34,371 nucleotides of DNA. Source: Muribaculaceae bacterium (lineage in GTDB: Bacteria; Bacteroidota; Bacteroidia; Bacteroidales; Muribaculaceae). The position numbers were made by a program, and so were the translations under genes. Where the stretch lies: positions 1-34,371 of the forward strand of contig JAFSYB010000069.1 of NCBI GenBank assembly GCA_017443765.1. The letters run 5' to 3'. Positions 15,972 through 24,765 of this stretch are shown here, in pieces. Positions within the stretch are counted from its first letter, which is position 1, and every line of letters begins with the position of its first letter. The notes beneath the pieces are model-generated. The model searched no databases. It worked only from the letters and a program-made list of their open reading frames with translations, and was not told the DNA's origin.

Positions 15972-17378
15972 ATGAAACAGATTAGTGTGTTACTTGTGGC
16001 CTTGTGTCTGGCGGTGGTGCCGGTCGTGGGTCAGAACCGGTCATCGGGCGGCATCGACACGGGCATGATGCGCCAGATAGAGCAGAACGCCCGCAACCGC
16101 AACAACGCCGCGCTGGCCGGGGCCATGGCCGCCAACAGCATTGACGACCTGGCGCGCAACTACCGCAACGCCGGCCCCGCCGACAAGCACTTCAGCATCG
16201 AGACCCCCAAGCAGAACATCCACAACCAGCGGCAGAGTGGCCGCTGTTGGATGTATTCCAGCTTTAACGTGCTGCGTGCCAATTTCGCGCGTCGGCATCA
16301 GGACACGATGCGGGTGGAGTACTCGCACGACTACCTGTTCTTCTACGACCAGCTCGAGAAGGCCAACCTGATGCTGCAGGGTGTGATTGACTGCGCCGAC
16401 AAGCCGATGGACGACGTGCGCGTGCAGTTCTTCTTCAAGAACCCCATCAACGACGGCGGCACGTTCTGTGGTGCGGCCGACCTGGCCGAGAAATACGGTT
16501 TGGTGCCCGTGGAGGTGCAGCCCGAGACCTACACCGCCGAGCGCACCTCGCGCTTGGGGCAGCTGCTGTCGAGCAAGCTGCGCGAGTTCGGCCTTGAGCT
16601 GCGCGACATGGTGGCCAGCAAGAAGAGCGCCAGTGCCATCAAGGGCCGCAAGACCGAGATGCTCACCACCATCTACGCCATGCTGTCGCTGGCCCTGGGC
16701 GAGCCGGTCAAGGAGTTCACCTACGCTTTCCGCAACAGCGACGGCAAGACGGTGACCCCGGCGCGCACCTACACGCCGCTGGAGTTCTACCGCGAGACGC
16801 AGGGCGGTCCCATCAACGGCACCTTTATCATGGCCATGAACGACCCCCGGCGAGCGTATTACAAGACCTACGAGGTGGAGCTGGACCGCCACACCTACGA
16901 CGGCCACAACTGGCGCTACGTGAACCTGCCCATGGAGGACATTGCCGCCATGGCCATCGCCTCGATGCGCGACAGCACCAAGCTCTACTCCAGTTACGAT
17001 GTGGGCAAGCAGCTCAACCGCACCAGCGGCTACCTGGCACTCGACAATTATGACTACGCCACGCTGTTCTCCACCACGTTCCCCATGGACAAGGCCCAGC
17101 GCATTGCCACCTTCGACAGCGGCTCCAGCCATGCGATGACGCTCTGCGCTGTGGACCTGGATGCCAGCGGCAAGCCCGTGAAGTGGAAAGTGGAGAACTC
17201 CTGGGGCGGCGACAGCGGACAGGCTGGCTACATCATCATGACCAATGACTGGTTCAACGCCTACGCTTTCCGCCTGGTGGTCGACAAGAAGTATGTGCCC
17301 GAGCGCATCTTGCGCGCCGCCGAGCAGAAACCCGTAATGGTCATGCCCGAAGACCCCCTCTTCCAGTGCGACGACTGA
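15972..17378 (+). CDS. Secreted C1-family cysteine aminopeptidase (bleomycin hydrolase/PepC-like)
   Basis: 468 residues from the ATG at 15972, chosen because it opens a signal peptide (MKQISVLLVALCLAVVPVVG). Upstream in-frame codons would give a poor N-terminus. Papain-fold residues of the bleomycin hydrolase group are visible: active-site Cys92 in QRQSGRCWMYSSFNVLR, His387 in SSHAMTLCAVD and Asn409 in VENSWGGDSG. Family members form hexameric cages that remove N-terminal amino acids. The signal peptide implies action outside the cytoplasm, as known for several Bacteroidetes homologues. The C-terminus (DDPLFQCDD-like) is acidic. The gene follows the methyltransferase by ~90 bp and no strong promoter is seen between. 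Confidence 0.88.
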   Translation: MKQISVLLVALCLAVVPVVGQNRSSGGIDTGMMRQIEQNARNRNNAALAGAMAANSIDDLARNYRNAGPADKHFSIETPKQNIHNQRQSGRCWMYSSFNVLRANFARRHQDTMRVEYSHDYLFFYDQLEKANLMLQGVIDCADKPMDDVRVQFFFKNPINDGGTFCGAADLAEKYGLVPVEVQPETYTAERTSRLGQLLSSKLREFGLELRDMVASKKSASAIKGRKTEMLTTIYAMLSLALGEPVKEFTYAFRNSDGKTVTPARTYTPLEFYRETQGGPINGTFIMAMNDPRRAYYKTYEVELDRHTYDGHNWRYVNLPMEDIAAMAIASMRDSTKLYSSYDVGKQLNRTSGYLALDNYDYATLFSTTFPMDKAQRIATFDSGSSHAMTLCAVDLDASGKPVKWKVENSWGGDSGQAGYIIMTNDWFNAYAFRLVVDKKYVPERILRAAEQKPVMVMPEDPLFQCDD

Positions 17379-17384
17379 TCAAGG

Positions 17385-17451
17385 TGAGTGACTACTGATT
17401 ACTCTTCACTCCTCACTCATTACTCATCACTTGCATCACTCTTCACTCCTC
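17385..17451. repeat. Low-complexity TCACTC/TTACTC repeat before yccF
   Basis: The spacer is built from short degenerate units such as TCACTCCTCA, TTACTCATCA and TCACTCTTCA. The second CACTCTTCACTCCTCA copy runs right up to the ATG of the next gene, so its leader is made of repeat. Confidence 0.6.
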
Positions 17452-17826
17452 ATGAAACTCCTTGGCAATATTATATGGCTCATTTTTGGCGGCATCGAAA
17501 TCGCCATTGAGTACTTCATAGCCTCGCTGGTAATGATGATTACCATCATTGGAATCCCCTTTGGCTTGCAGTCGCTCAAATTGGCGTCGCTCGCCCTGTG
17601 GCCCTTTGGCAAGCACGTGGAGCGCAAGCCCGCCAGCGGCTGCCTGAACACGCTGATGAACATCATCTGGTTCTTTGTGGGCGGCATCTGGATAGCCCTC
17701 ACCCACGTGGGTTTCGGCTTGCTGTTCTACATCACCATCATTGGCATTCCCTTTGGCAAGCAGCACTTCAAGCTGGCTCACATCGCCCTCACGCCATTCG
17801 GACGCCGAATCGTTGACGCATCATGA
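17452..17826 (+). CDS. YccF domain inner-membrane protein
   Basis: 124 residues, two YccF (DUF307) halves, each with one or two hydrophobic segments. Repeated signatures are MKLLGNIIWLIFGGIEIAIE / LMNIIWFFVGGIWIALTH and ITIIGIPFGLQSLKLASLAL / ITIIGIPFGKQHFKLAHIAL, followed by WPFGK or TPFGR. The family is a conserved bacterial membrane protein of unknown role. ATG at 17452 was chosen because the family begins at MxLLGNIIW; a longer start seven codons upstream lies in the TCACTC repeat. The stop overlaps the next gene's start by 4 bp. Confidence 0.9.
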   Translation: MKLLGNIIWLIFGGIEIAIEYFIASLVMMITIIGIPFGLQSLKLASLALWPFGKHVERKPASGCLNTLMNIIWFFVGGIWIALTHVGFGLLFYITIIGIPFGKQHFKLAHIALTPFGRRIVDAS

Positions 17827-18389
17827 GACGCTATTTTACCATGCTGTGCGCAGTGCTGCTGCTGGCCGTGCTGCTGGTGAGCTGCCGCTCGGCAGCCGAT
17901 GTTGCCGTGAGCCACTCGGTGGCCGCCGTGCAGGGCATCACCGGCACCTGGCGCTACGACGGCGCCAGCGTCGAGGCCAAGGGAAGCAATGTGTTCTCGC
18001 GTGTGGCCAAGCCTGTGGCAAAGTCGAAGATTCGCAAGAAACTCGACAAGGCCTACAAGAAGCTCAAGCTCAACAAGAGCAACACCCAGCTCACGCTCAA
18101 CGCCGACGGCACATTTGCCCTGCAACTTGCCGGGGTGGGAATACGCGGCAAATATGAGCACGACCGCTCGGCGGGCACGCTCACGCTGCGCTGGCACGGA
18201 CTGCCCGTCACGGCGCATGTGACACGCGACAGCAAGCGATTGCACCTGCTTTTCGACACCGACAAACTGCTGCACCTGTTGCAACTCGCCAGCGGAATCA
18301 CAAGCAGCAAAACCCTGGAATCCATCGCCCTTTTGGCCGAGAACTACAACGATGTGCGCCTCGGATTCGCTTTCAAGGTCAGCCAGTAG
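17823..18389 (+). CDS. DUF4923-like lipoprotein
   Basis: 188 residues. The N-terminus MRRYFTMLCAVLLLAVLLVSCRS is a lipoprotein signal with the lipobox LVSC, so the protein is probably lipid-anchored. The mature part has ITGTWRYDGASVEAKGSNV, a basic helix (KIRKKLDKAYKKLKL), then LTLNADGTFAL and GKYEHDRSAGTLTLRWHG, matching the lipocalin-like DUF4923 pattern known from Bacteroidales. Function is unknown. The ATGA overlap (17823-17826) with yccF implies translational coupling. Confidence 0.78.
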   Translation: MRRYFTMLCAVLLLAVLLVSCRSAADVAVSHSVAAVQGITGTWRYDGASVEAKGSNVFSRVAKPVAKSKIRKKLDKAYKKLKLNKSNTQLTLNADGTFALQLAGVGIRGKYEHDRSAGTLTLRWHGLPVTAHVTRDSKRLHLLFDTDKLLHLLQLASGITSSKTLESIALLAENYNDVRLGFAFKVSQ

Positions 18390-18458
18390 AAACGCAACGT
18401 CGTTGTGGGCACTGTCATTTTTGTGAATACTAAAATTATAAACCCAAAATACAAACGC

Positions 18459-20582
18459 ATGAACCGAATTACGTCAATCTTGTGCTTGCTGCTCTTGTCG
18501 CTGACAAGCGTGGCAGCCCCGGCAACCACGCAGCGGAAAAACCTGAACTTGCCCGAAGCACGGCGCATCTACAACACGCTGCTCAAGCCGGCAACCATTC
18601 CTGTGGCTTTCACCTACGATGGCAAGGACTATCACGGGCTTGGTGCGCTCACGCTGACCAACAAGACCGAAACTCCCGTGGCGGGCGGGCGCGAGGCCCA
18701 CCTTGCTTTCGCACTCGATGAAACCACGTCGGTGCGCATGGACGCATTCCTGAACGAGGAATTTGGCGAGGTGGAATACACCGTGTGGTTCGAGAACACG
18801 GGCAACCACGCCAGCAAGGTGCTCGAGCGCGTGCACGCGGCGGTGCTCGATTTCAGCGGGAAGAACCCCACACTGGTGAGCTGCATGGGCGACCACCAGG
18901 GGCAGTACGCCGCCTACGAGAAAGACCTGGCCAAGGAGAAAGCCAGCTTCCGCTCCGACGGCGGACGCGCCACGCACGTGGTGTTCCCCTACTTCAACCT
19001 GCAGCATGGCGACGGGGGCACGCTCATCGCCATTGGCTGGGCGGGTACCTGGCAGGCCGCTTTCGAGAAACAGCAGGCCAAGACCCATTTCACGGCGCAG
19101 AGCTGCAACGACTTCCGCTCGGTGGTCATGCCCGGCGAGAAGGTGAGAACGGCGCTGATGGTGTTCCTGCCCTATAAGGGTCGCGACGTGGACAACGCTT
19201 TCAACCTGTGGCGGGCTTGGTTTGTGAAATGCAACATGCCGCGTGCCAACGCGCAGGGCGACCCGGTGCTCCCCTTCTCCACCAGCTGCTGGTCGGGCGA
19301 CACGGGACTGCCCAACAGCGACGGCAGCATCTCGGAGCGCTTCTACACCTGGAAACGCACCCTCGACCGGCTGGTCTACGAGAAAGTGGACATCGACTAC
19401 CGCTGGTTCGATGCCGGCTGGTATTTTGACCCGGCGGGCCAGACCGTGATGCGCGACTGGTGGGGCACTGTGGGCAGCTGGGAACTCGACACCATCAAGT
19501 GGCCGGGCGCATCGTTCCGCGAATCGAACGAGGCCTGCCACCGTGTGGGCATGAAAACGCTCGTGTGGTTCGAGCCTGAGCGCGTCACCCACGTGCCCGA
19601 CCTGGTGAAGAACTACGGCTACAAGGCCGAGTGGGCAATCTCTAACGGCCGCAAGTGGCGCAAAAACCGTGAGATATTCACCAACGACCTTGGCAACCCC
19701 GAGTGCCTGAACTGGACGCTCAACCGCATCACCAAGATGATGCTCGACAACGAGGTGGACCTGTTCCGTGAGGACAACAACAGCGACCCGGGCACCACCT
19801 GGCCCATCGTCGACTCGCTGCAAATGGCCTCGCTGAACCTGCCCCGGATAGGCATCACCGAGAACAAGGCCATTCAGGGGCACTACGAGCTTTGGGACCG
19901 CATCATCGCGTTCTGCGCCAAGCACGGCAAGTCCACCTTTATCGACAACTGCGCCTCGGGCGGCGGCCGCAACGACATCGAGTCGCTGCGTCGCAGCATA
20001 CCGTTCCTGCGCAGCGACGCCGACCGCACCACCACGGCGCTGCGCTTGTCGATGAGCTCGACCTTCAACCGCTGGATTCCCTACAGCGGCTCATCGACCA
20101 AGGAATCGGAGGGCGAGCTCGAAGGCGGCATGGCCGGCGGAAGCGACTTCTACATCACCCGAGCCTCGTGGCTGCCGGTCTATAACCTGTCGGAGAGCTG
20201 GACGCACGACGAAATCCTCGACTACGACCGCGTGCGGGCCACCTACGGCGAGTGGAAGAAATACAGCCACCTGCTCATCAAGGACTTCTATGTGCTCACC
20301 CCATGGCACAGCAAGACCGACACCAAGGGGTGGACCACGTTTGCCTATCACGACCCCGCCACCGACGAGGGCGTGGTGGTGGCGTTCCGCCAGGAAACCT
20401 GCCCCGATGCCAATTTCACGGCCTGGCTGAAGTTTCTCGACCTCAAAACCACCTACCGCCTCGAGGATGAGGACACCCACACCGTAGTCACCCTGACGGG
20501 AGCCCAGCTCGCCGCCACCGGACTGCCCATCACCCTCGACAACCCCAAGTCGAGCGCCGTGTGGCACATCACCCGACAGTGA
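18459..20582 (+). CDS. GH36 alpha-galactosidase, secreted
   Basis: 707 residues from the ATG at 18459, which opens the signal peptide MNRITSILCLLLLSLTSVAA. An in-frame ATG 54 bp upstream would place the signal internally. Glycoside hydrolase family 36 landmarks: DYRWFDAGWYFDP in the barrel, KTLVWFEPERV, the nucleophile segment VDLFREDNNSDPG (Asp in RxDxN) and the acid/base region IDNCASGGGRNDIESLRRS. The N-terminal beta-supersandwich covers roughly the first 270 residues and a short beta domain closes the protein. It should release terminal alpha-galactose from oligosaccharides in the periplasm or outside. No SusC/SusD pair is nearby, so it is not part of a visible polysaccharide locus. Confidence 0.9.
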   Translation: MNRITSILCLLLLSLTSVAAPATTQRKNLNLPEARRIYNTLLKPATIPVAFTYDGKDYHGLGALTLTNKTETPVAGGREAHLAFALDETTSVRMDAFLNEEFGEVEYTVWFENTGNHASKVLERVHAAVLDFSGKNPTLVSCMGDHQGQYAAYEKDLAKEKASFRSDGGRATHVVFPYFNLQHGDGGTLIAIGWAGTWQAAFEKQQAKTHFTAQSCNDFRSVVMPGEKVRTALMVFLPYKGRDVDNAFNLWRAWFVKCNMPRANAQGDPVLPFSTSCWSGDTGLPNSDGSISERFYTWKRTLDRLVYEKVDIDYRWFDAGWYFDPAGQTVMRDWWGTVGSWELDTIKWPGASFRESNEACHRVGMKTLVWFEPERVTHVPDLVKNYGYKAEWAISNGRKWRKNREIFTNDLGNPECLNWTLNRITKMMLDNEVDLFREDNNSDPGTTWPIVDSLQMASLNLPRIGITENKAIQGHYELWDRIIAFCAKHGKSTFIDNCASGGGRNDIESLRRSIPFLRSDADRTTTALRLSMSSTFNRWIPYSGSSTKESEGELEGGMAGGSDFYITRASWLPVYNLSESWTHDEILDYDRVRATYGEWKKYSHLLIKDFYVLTPWHSKTDTKGWTTFAYHDPATDEGVVVAFRQETCPDANFTAWLKFLDLKTTYRLEDEDTHTVVTLTGAQLAATGLPITLDNPKSSAVWHITRQ

Positions 20583-20689
20583 TTGCCCCAAAAACCGCCC
20601 CAAACAGGCAAAAACTCCCGCAATCGGCACACCCAACTGCCAATGGCGTTGCGGTGCCGGCCACGTAATGGCCGTCAACAACCGCTGCA

Positions 20690-21169
20690 ATGAAGCTGAG
20701 CCGCAAACACATCTCCCGTGCGTCAGGAGCCTGCGCCAGGCTGCTGATGCTTGCTGTGCTGGCTGTTCTGCCAATCCTGTCGCAGGGTCAGCGCCGCGTG
20801 GTGCTCTACGACGAGTGGTTTCACGAGGCGCGGTGCGTGCTGCGCAGCGAGGCCCGGGCCGACAGCACCGCGTGGTGGCTCGAGGTGACCTTCGACGAGG
20901 GCGACATCGACATTCCCCGGGGCAGCCGCCTGGTGCTGCGCCTGCGCGGAGGCATCGACATCACCCTCACCAGCGACCGCGAACTCACCCGCGCCGATGT
21001 GACGCTGCGCCGCTTTGGCAACCGCACCGACCGCCTGCTCACCTGTCGCTACCCCGTCACCGAGGAGCAGCTGGCGCAGCTGCACGAGCACGACCTGCGC
21101 CAGCTGCGCATCGAGACCGCGCAGGGCTGGATAGAACGCCGCACACCGCGACACCTGCGACTGCGCTGA
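20690..21169 (+). CDS. Small exported protein of unknown function
   Basis: 159 residues, very arginine-rich. The N-terminus has basic residues followed by a hydrophobic stretch (LLMLAVLAVLPILSQGQ), a likely signal peptide. The rest looks all-beta: VVLYDEWFHEARCVLRSE, WWLEVTFDEGDIDIPRGSRL, ITLTSDRELTRADVTLRRFG. I do not recognise the family. It starts ~107 bp after the alpha-galactosidase and may share its transcript. Codon use is GC-rich and in line with neighbours, so it is probably a real gene. Confidence 0.6.
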   Translation: MKLSRKHISRASGACARLLMLAVLAVLPILSQGQRRVVLYDEWFHEARCVLRSEARADSTAWWLEVTFDEGDIDIPRGSRLVLRLRGGIDITLTSDRELTRADVTLRRFGNRTDRLLTCRYPVTEEQLAQLHEHDLRQLRIETAQGWIERRTPRHLRLR

Positions 21170-21251
21170 GCGAGGCAAGGCAGGACAAACGCCACGCTCA
21201 TTCGTCGTCGATTACCCATTGCCCCCACGACGGCCGCTCAAAATAATTGGG

Positions 21252-21348
21252 GGCTATAACGGATGGTATGGGTGGCTACACCTTATATTCGCCTAATTCG
21301 TGTAATTCGCATTGAGTATGAATTACCCACGCAAAACGTTACAGAGCC
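21252..21348. mobile_element. MITE-like element, copy C, with 10-bp target duplication
   Basis: A 97-bp element from GGCTATAACGG to CGTTACAGAGCC, flanked by AATAATTGGG at 21242-21251 and 21349-21358. The core has AATTCG units at about 10-bp spacing (ATTCGCCTAATTCGTGTAAT then TCGCATTGAG) shared with copies B and D. Its left end lacks two bases relative to copy A. It sits between the small exported protein gene and the pheT promoter. Confidence 0.75.
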
Positions 21349-21365
21349 AATAATTGGGCATTATT

Positions 21366-21404
21366 GCGAAGCACCGGCTTCGCCCGGGGGGCGTGGCGCC
21401 CCGG
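21366..21404. repeat. Two adjoining GC-rich hairpins upstream of the pheT promoter
   Basis: GCGAAGC (21366-21372) pairs with GCTTCGC (21377-21383). Directly after, CCGGGG.. (21384 on) can pair with CGCCCCGG (21397-21404). Role unknown; possibly a terminator for upstream transcription. Confidence 0.4.
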
Positions 21405-21436
21405 AAATGCAAAATCAAATTCGTTCCTCATTTGTT

Positions 21437-21467
21437 TTGCAATTCGCTCGGTTTGCAGTAATTTTGC
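21437..21467 (+). promoter_or_regulatory. Promoter of pheT
   Basis: TTTG (21437-21440) and TAATTTTG (21460-21467) are 19 bp apart. The spacer contains TTCGCTCGGTTTGCA, which recurs in the promoter of the AAA-ATPase pseudogene at 25673-25704. Confidence 0.75.
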
Positions 21468-21504
21468 AGGTTGAAACGAAAATCACAATAAAACCATATC
21501 GACT

Positions 21505-23970
21505 ATGAATATCTCTTACAAGTGGCTTCGCCGCTATATCGACACCGACCTCACGCCCGACGAGGTGAGCGTGGCATTGACTTCGTTAGGCCTCGAGGTG
21601 GGTGCGCTGGAACGTGTGGAAACCATCCGTGGCGGCCTGCGCGGCTTGGTGGTGGGCCATGTGCTCACCTGCATCGACCATCCCAACAGCGACCACCTGC
21701 ACATCACCACAGTGGACCTGGGCGACGGGAACGACCCCGTGCAAATCGTGTGCGGTGCCGCCAACGTGGCCGCCGGCCAAAAAGTGGTGGTGGCCACGCT
21801 GGGCACGAAGCTTTACGACGGCGACCAGGAGTTCACCATCAAGCGCTCGAAGATGCGCGGCGAGGAATCGCTGGGCATGATTTGCGCCGAGGACGAGATA
21901 GGCGTGGGCACCAGCCATGCCGGCATCATCGTCCTGCCGCAGGACACCCCCGTGGGCATGCCAGCTGCCGAATACTACGGCATCGAGGACGACTGGATCA
22001 TCGAGGTGGACCTCACGCCCAACCGCGTGGACGGTGCCTCGCACTACGGCGTGGCTCGCGACCTGGCGGCCTGGTGCCGGCAGAATGACCGCAAGGGCAC
22101 GCTGATGCGCCCCGTAGCCGAGGGCTTCGTGAGCGACCGCCCCGACGGCGACATTCCCGTGGAGGTGCTCAATGCCGAGGCCTGCCCCCGCTACAGCGGA
22201 CTCACCGTGCGCGGCGTGAAGGTGCAGGAAAGCCCCAAGTGGCTCAAAGATTTATTGCTCGCCGTGGGGCAGCGACCCATCAACAACATCGTCGACATCA
22301 CCAACTATATCCTGCTCGGCCTGGGCCAGCCCATGCACTGCTTCGACCTGGCCAAGGTGAAAGGCGGCAAGGTGGTGGTGCGCACCGTCGAGGCCGGGCA
22401 CAAGTTCGTAACCCTCGACGGCGTGGAGCGCACGCTCACCGACCGCGACCTGATGATTTGCAACGCCGAGCAGCCCATGTGCATCGGCGGCGTGTTTGGC
22501 GGCCTCGATTCGGGCGTGACCGAGCAGACCACCGACATCTTCCTGGAATCGGCCTACTTCCACCCCACGTGGATTCGCAAGACGGCACGCCGTTTTGGCC
22601 TGAACACCGATGCCTCGTTCCGCTTCGAGCGCGGTATCGACCCCAACGAGACAGTCTCCAACCTCAAAATAGCCGCCATGCTCGTCAAGGAGCTGGCCGG
22701 CGGCGAGATTTGCGGCAACATCGTCGACGTGAAGGCGCACGACTTCCCGGGCTTCCCCGTGGAGCTGCGCTACGACTATGTGAACGCCCTGATTGGCAAG
22801 GCCATCGACCGCGACACCATCAAGCGCATCGTCACCAGCCTGGAGATGGAAATCACCGCCGAGGACAGCGAGAAATTGAGCCTGGTGGTGCCCACCTACC
22901 GCGTTGACGTGCAGCGCCCGTGCGACGTGGTGGAGGACATCCTGCGTGTGTACGGCTACAACAACGTGGAGGCTCCCGCCGATGTGCGCACCAGCCCGTC
23001 GCCGCAGACGATGGTCGACTTTGCCGACCAGCTGCAGGAGCACATCAGCAACCACCTCACCGCAGTGGGATTCAACGAGATGATGAACAACTCGCTCACA
23101 CCGGCGGCCTACTACACCGACCTGCAAGCCCTGCCCGAGGCCAACTGCGTGCACATCATGAACCCGCTGAGCAGCGACCTGAACGTGATGCGCCAGACGC
23201 TCCTCTTCGGCGGCCTGGAGAGTGTGGCACGCAACATCAACCACAAGAACCAGAACCTGCGCCTCTATGAGTTCGGCACCGTCTATCACTACGAGCCGGG
23301 CGTGGACCAGTCCGAGCGCGTGCTCGCCCCCTACACCGAGGGCAAGCACCTGGGGCTGTGGCTCACCGGCAACAACCACGACGATGCCTGGGCCGACAAG
23401 GTGCGCCGCACCACCGTCTATGACCTGAAGGCCACGCTCGAGAACGTGCTCACCGCCATGGGCATCGACGTGAACGACCTGGTGCTGGAGCAAACGGCCG
23501 ACGACACCGTTGACCCCGCACTGCGCTACAACACGCACGGCGGCACGACCGTGGCCACGCTGGGCGTCGTAACCGAGCCGCTGCTCAAGCGCATGGGGGT
23601 GGACCAGGAGGTGTTCTACGCACAAGTGGACTGGAAGGTGGCTTGCAAGCTCGCCGCCAAGCGCGACATCAAGTACCACGACCTGCCCAAGACTCTGCCC
23701 GTGCGCCGCGACCTGGCGCTGCTTGTGGACCTCGCCGTGAACTACGACGACATTCGCCGTGTGGTGATGGCCAGCGACCGCAAGCTGCTGCGCGAGGTGA
23801 ACCTCTTCGATGTCTATGAGAGCAACAAGCTCGCCGCCGGCAAGAAGTCGTATGCCATCAGCATCACCCTGCAAGACGACGTGAAGACGCTGCAAGACCG
23901 CCAAATCGACGCCGTGATGCAGAAGGTGATTCACAACCTCGAGACCCAGCTCGGCGCCCAGCTGCGATGA
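21505..23970 (+). CDS. pheT: Phenylalanine--tRNA ligase beta subunit
   Basis: 821 residues, the full bacterial length. Order of domains: N-terminal MNISYKWLRRYIDTDLTPDE, a tRNA-binding OB domain (~40-155, VGHVLTCIDHPNSDHLHITT), B3/B4 editing region (~210-390, NIVDITNYILLGLGQPMHCF), B5 domain (~410-490), catalytic-like module (MNPLSSDLNVMRQTLL, NINHKNQNLRLYEFGTVY) and C-terminal ferredoxin-fold anticodon-binding domain (PVRRDLALLVDLAVNYDDIR). It pairs with PheS to charge tRNA-Phe. pheS is not adjacent, the usual situation in Bacteroidetes. Confidence 0.97.
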   Translation: MNISYKWLRRYIDTDLTPDEVSVALTSLGLEVGALERVETIRGGLRGLVVGHVLTCIDHPNSDHLHITTVDLGDGNDPVQIVCGAANVAAGQKVVVATLGTKLYDGDQEFTIKRSKMRGEESLGMICAEDEIGVGTSHAGIIVLPQDTPVGMPAAEYYGIEDDWIIEVDLTPNRVDGASHYGVARDLAAWCRQNDRKGTLMRPVAEGFVSDRPDGDIPVEVLNAEACPRYSGLTVRGVKVQESPKWLKDLLLAVGQRPINNIVDITNYILLGLGQPMHCFDLAKVKGGKVVVRTVEAGHKFVTLDGVERTLTDRDLMICNAEQPMCIGGVFGGLDSGVTEQTTDIFLESAYFHPTWIRKTARRFGLNTDASFRFERGIDPNETVSNLKIAAMLVKELAGGEICGNIVDVKAHDFPGFPVELRYDYVNALIGKAIDRDTIKRIVTSLEMEITAEDSEKLSLVVPTYRVDVQRPCDVVEDILRVYGYNNVEAPADVRTSPSPQTMVDFADQLQEHISNHLTAVGFNEMMNNSLTPAAYYTDLQALPEANCVHIMNPLSSDLNVMRQTLLFGGLESVARNINHKNQNLRLYEFGTVYHYEPGVDQSERVLAPYTEGKHLGLWLTGNNHDDAWADKVRRTTVYDLKATLENVLTAMGIDVNDLVLEQTADDTVDPALRYNTHGGTTVATLGVVTEPLLKRMGVDQEVFYAQVDWKVACKLAAKRDIKYHDLPKTLPVRRDLALLVDLAVNYDDIRRVVMASDRKLLREVNLFDVYESNKLAAGKKSYAISITLQDDVKTLQDRQIDAVMQKVIHNLETQLGAQLR

Positions 23971-24021
23971 TGCCACCCCGGCGACAAGGATAGCCAGCCC
24001 AACCGCATGGCCGACCCTTGA

Positions 24022-24052
24022 GAATTGGCGTGAAACCGTTTCGCGTCAATTC
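24022..24052 (+). terminator. Long hairpin after pheT
   Basis: GAATTGGCGTGAAAC (24022-24036) pairs with GTTTCGCGTCAATTC (24038-24052) with two G-U pairs; the inner two pairs must open to leave a loop. No U tract. Confidence 0.55.
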
Positions 24053-24522
24053 CGTGTGTTTTGCCCATATCGGGGAAATGTTCTGATTTTGCGCATAATG
24101 GGTTTCCGAAAATGCTGGATTTGGCAGTTTTCGGAACATAATGGCAAAACCAAAGGAGCTTTACCGCGAATCATCTATCAATTAGAAAGATGGAAAGTGC
24201 GCAGCCCGAAGGGCAAGAGCAGCGCAGCAAATTTAGCAGAATTGATTTCAAAATTTTCACAGCGGGAAAGATATACAGGTGCTGTAACGTTTTGTGTGGG
24301 TGATTCTCAATGCGAATTGCACGAATTAGGCGAATTTAAGGGAGACCTGTGTGTGGCGTGGGGATAGCGGCGCCTCCCACGGCCGGGCCTCGAAAAGAAC
24401 CAACTGCAGTGTGTGCGGCGGCCGACCGCTCGCGCATCATCAGTTAAATAAAGAACCAGGAAACACATCATCGCACCACAAGTGCCGAGGATGGGCTGCG
24501 TAGTTTCTGCGATATGGCGCAT
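24053..24522. other. Non-coding stretch between pheT and the decayed zone
   Basis: I see no convincing gene here. It contains MITE fragment D and otherwise sequence of mixed composition. Around 24105-24145 the words TTTTGCGCATAATG, TTTCGGAACATAATGG hint at short degenerate repeats. The 14-codon frame starting MAKPKELYRESSIN at 24141 is probably chance. Confidence 0.5.
24279..24348. mobile_element. MITE fragment, copy D (reverse orientation)
   Basis: On the minus strand the sequence reads CCCTTAAATTCGCCTAATTC, GTGCAATTCGCATTGAG and CACCCACACAAAACGTTACA before ending in GCACC instead of GAGCC. It matches the right part of copy C. The left terminal part (TATAACGG end) is missing, and no target duplication is seen. 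Confidence 0.65.
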
Positions 24523-24590
24523 CCCCACCATTCAGTCGCTGCGCTCCTGTCATGGTGGGGTTTTCACAGTGGTTATCGCCTGTCGGCGAT
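24523..24590. repeat. Palindromic intergenic repeat
   Basis: CCCCACCAT (24523-24531) pairs with ATGGTGGGG (24552-24560), followed by TTTT. A second small palindrome ATCGCC/GGCGAT lies at 24575-24590. The style (pairs of short GC hairpins) is that of interspersed Bacteroidales repeats; a terminator role for the first is possible. Confidence 0.45.
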
Positions 24591-24636
24591 TGGTCAGCCT
24601 GCTCAAGATTTCACACAGGTTTTTGCAGAAGCCCCC

Positions 24637-24764
24637 CTTATGTTCTTATGCCAACCGCCATCAACGTCTTATGTTCTTATGTCAATTATCAGCCGTAGAG
24701 AAGCTGGCAGCGTCAAAGCCTTATGTTCTTATGTCAACCGCCATCATGGGCTTATGTTCTTCTG
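24637..24764. repeat. CTTATGTTCTTATG repeat cluster
   Basis: Four copies of CTTATGTTCTTATG or close variants begin at about 24637, 24669, 24719 and 24751, two followed by YCAACCGCCATCA. The last copy ends two bases before the stop codon of the neighbouring pseudogene. The reverse complement of the same motif is clustered at 32573-32652. Confidence 0.7.
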
Positions 24765-24765
24765 T

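Noticed and set aside
18405..18458. Upstream start for the alpha-galactosidase
   Set aside because: It would put 18 charged and polar residues before an obvious signal peptide that begins at 18459.
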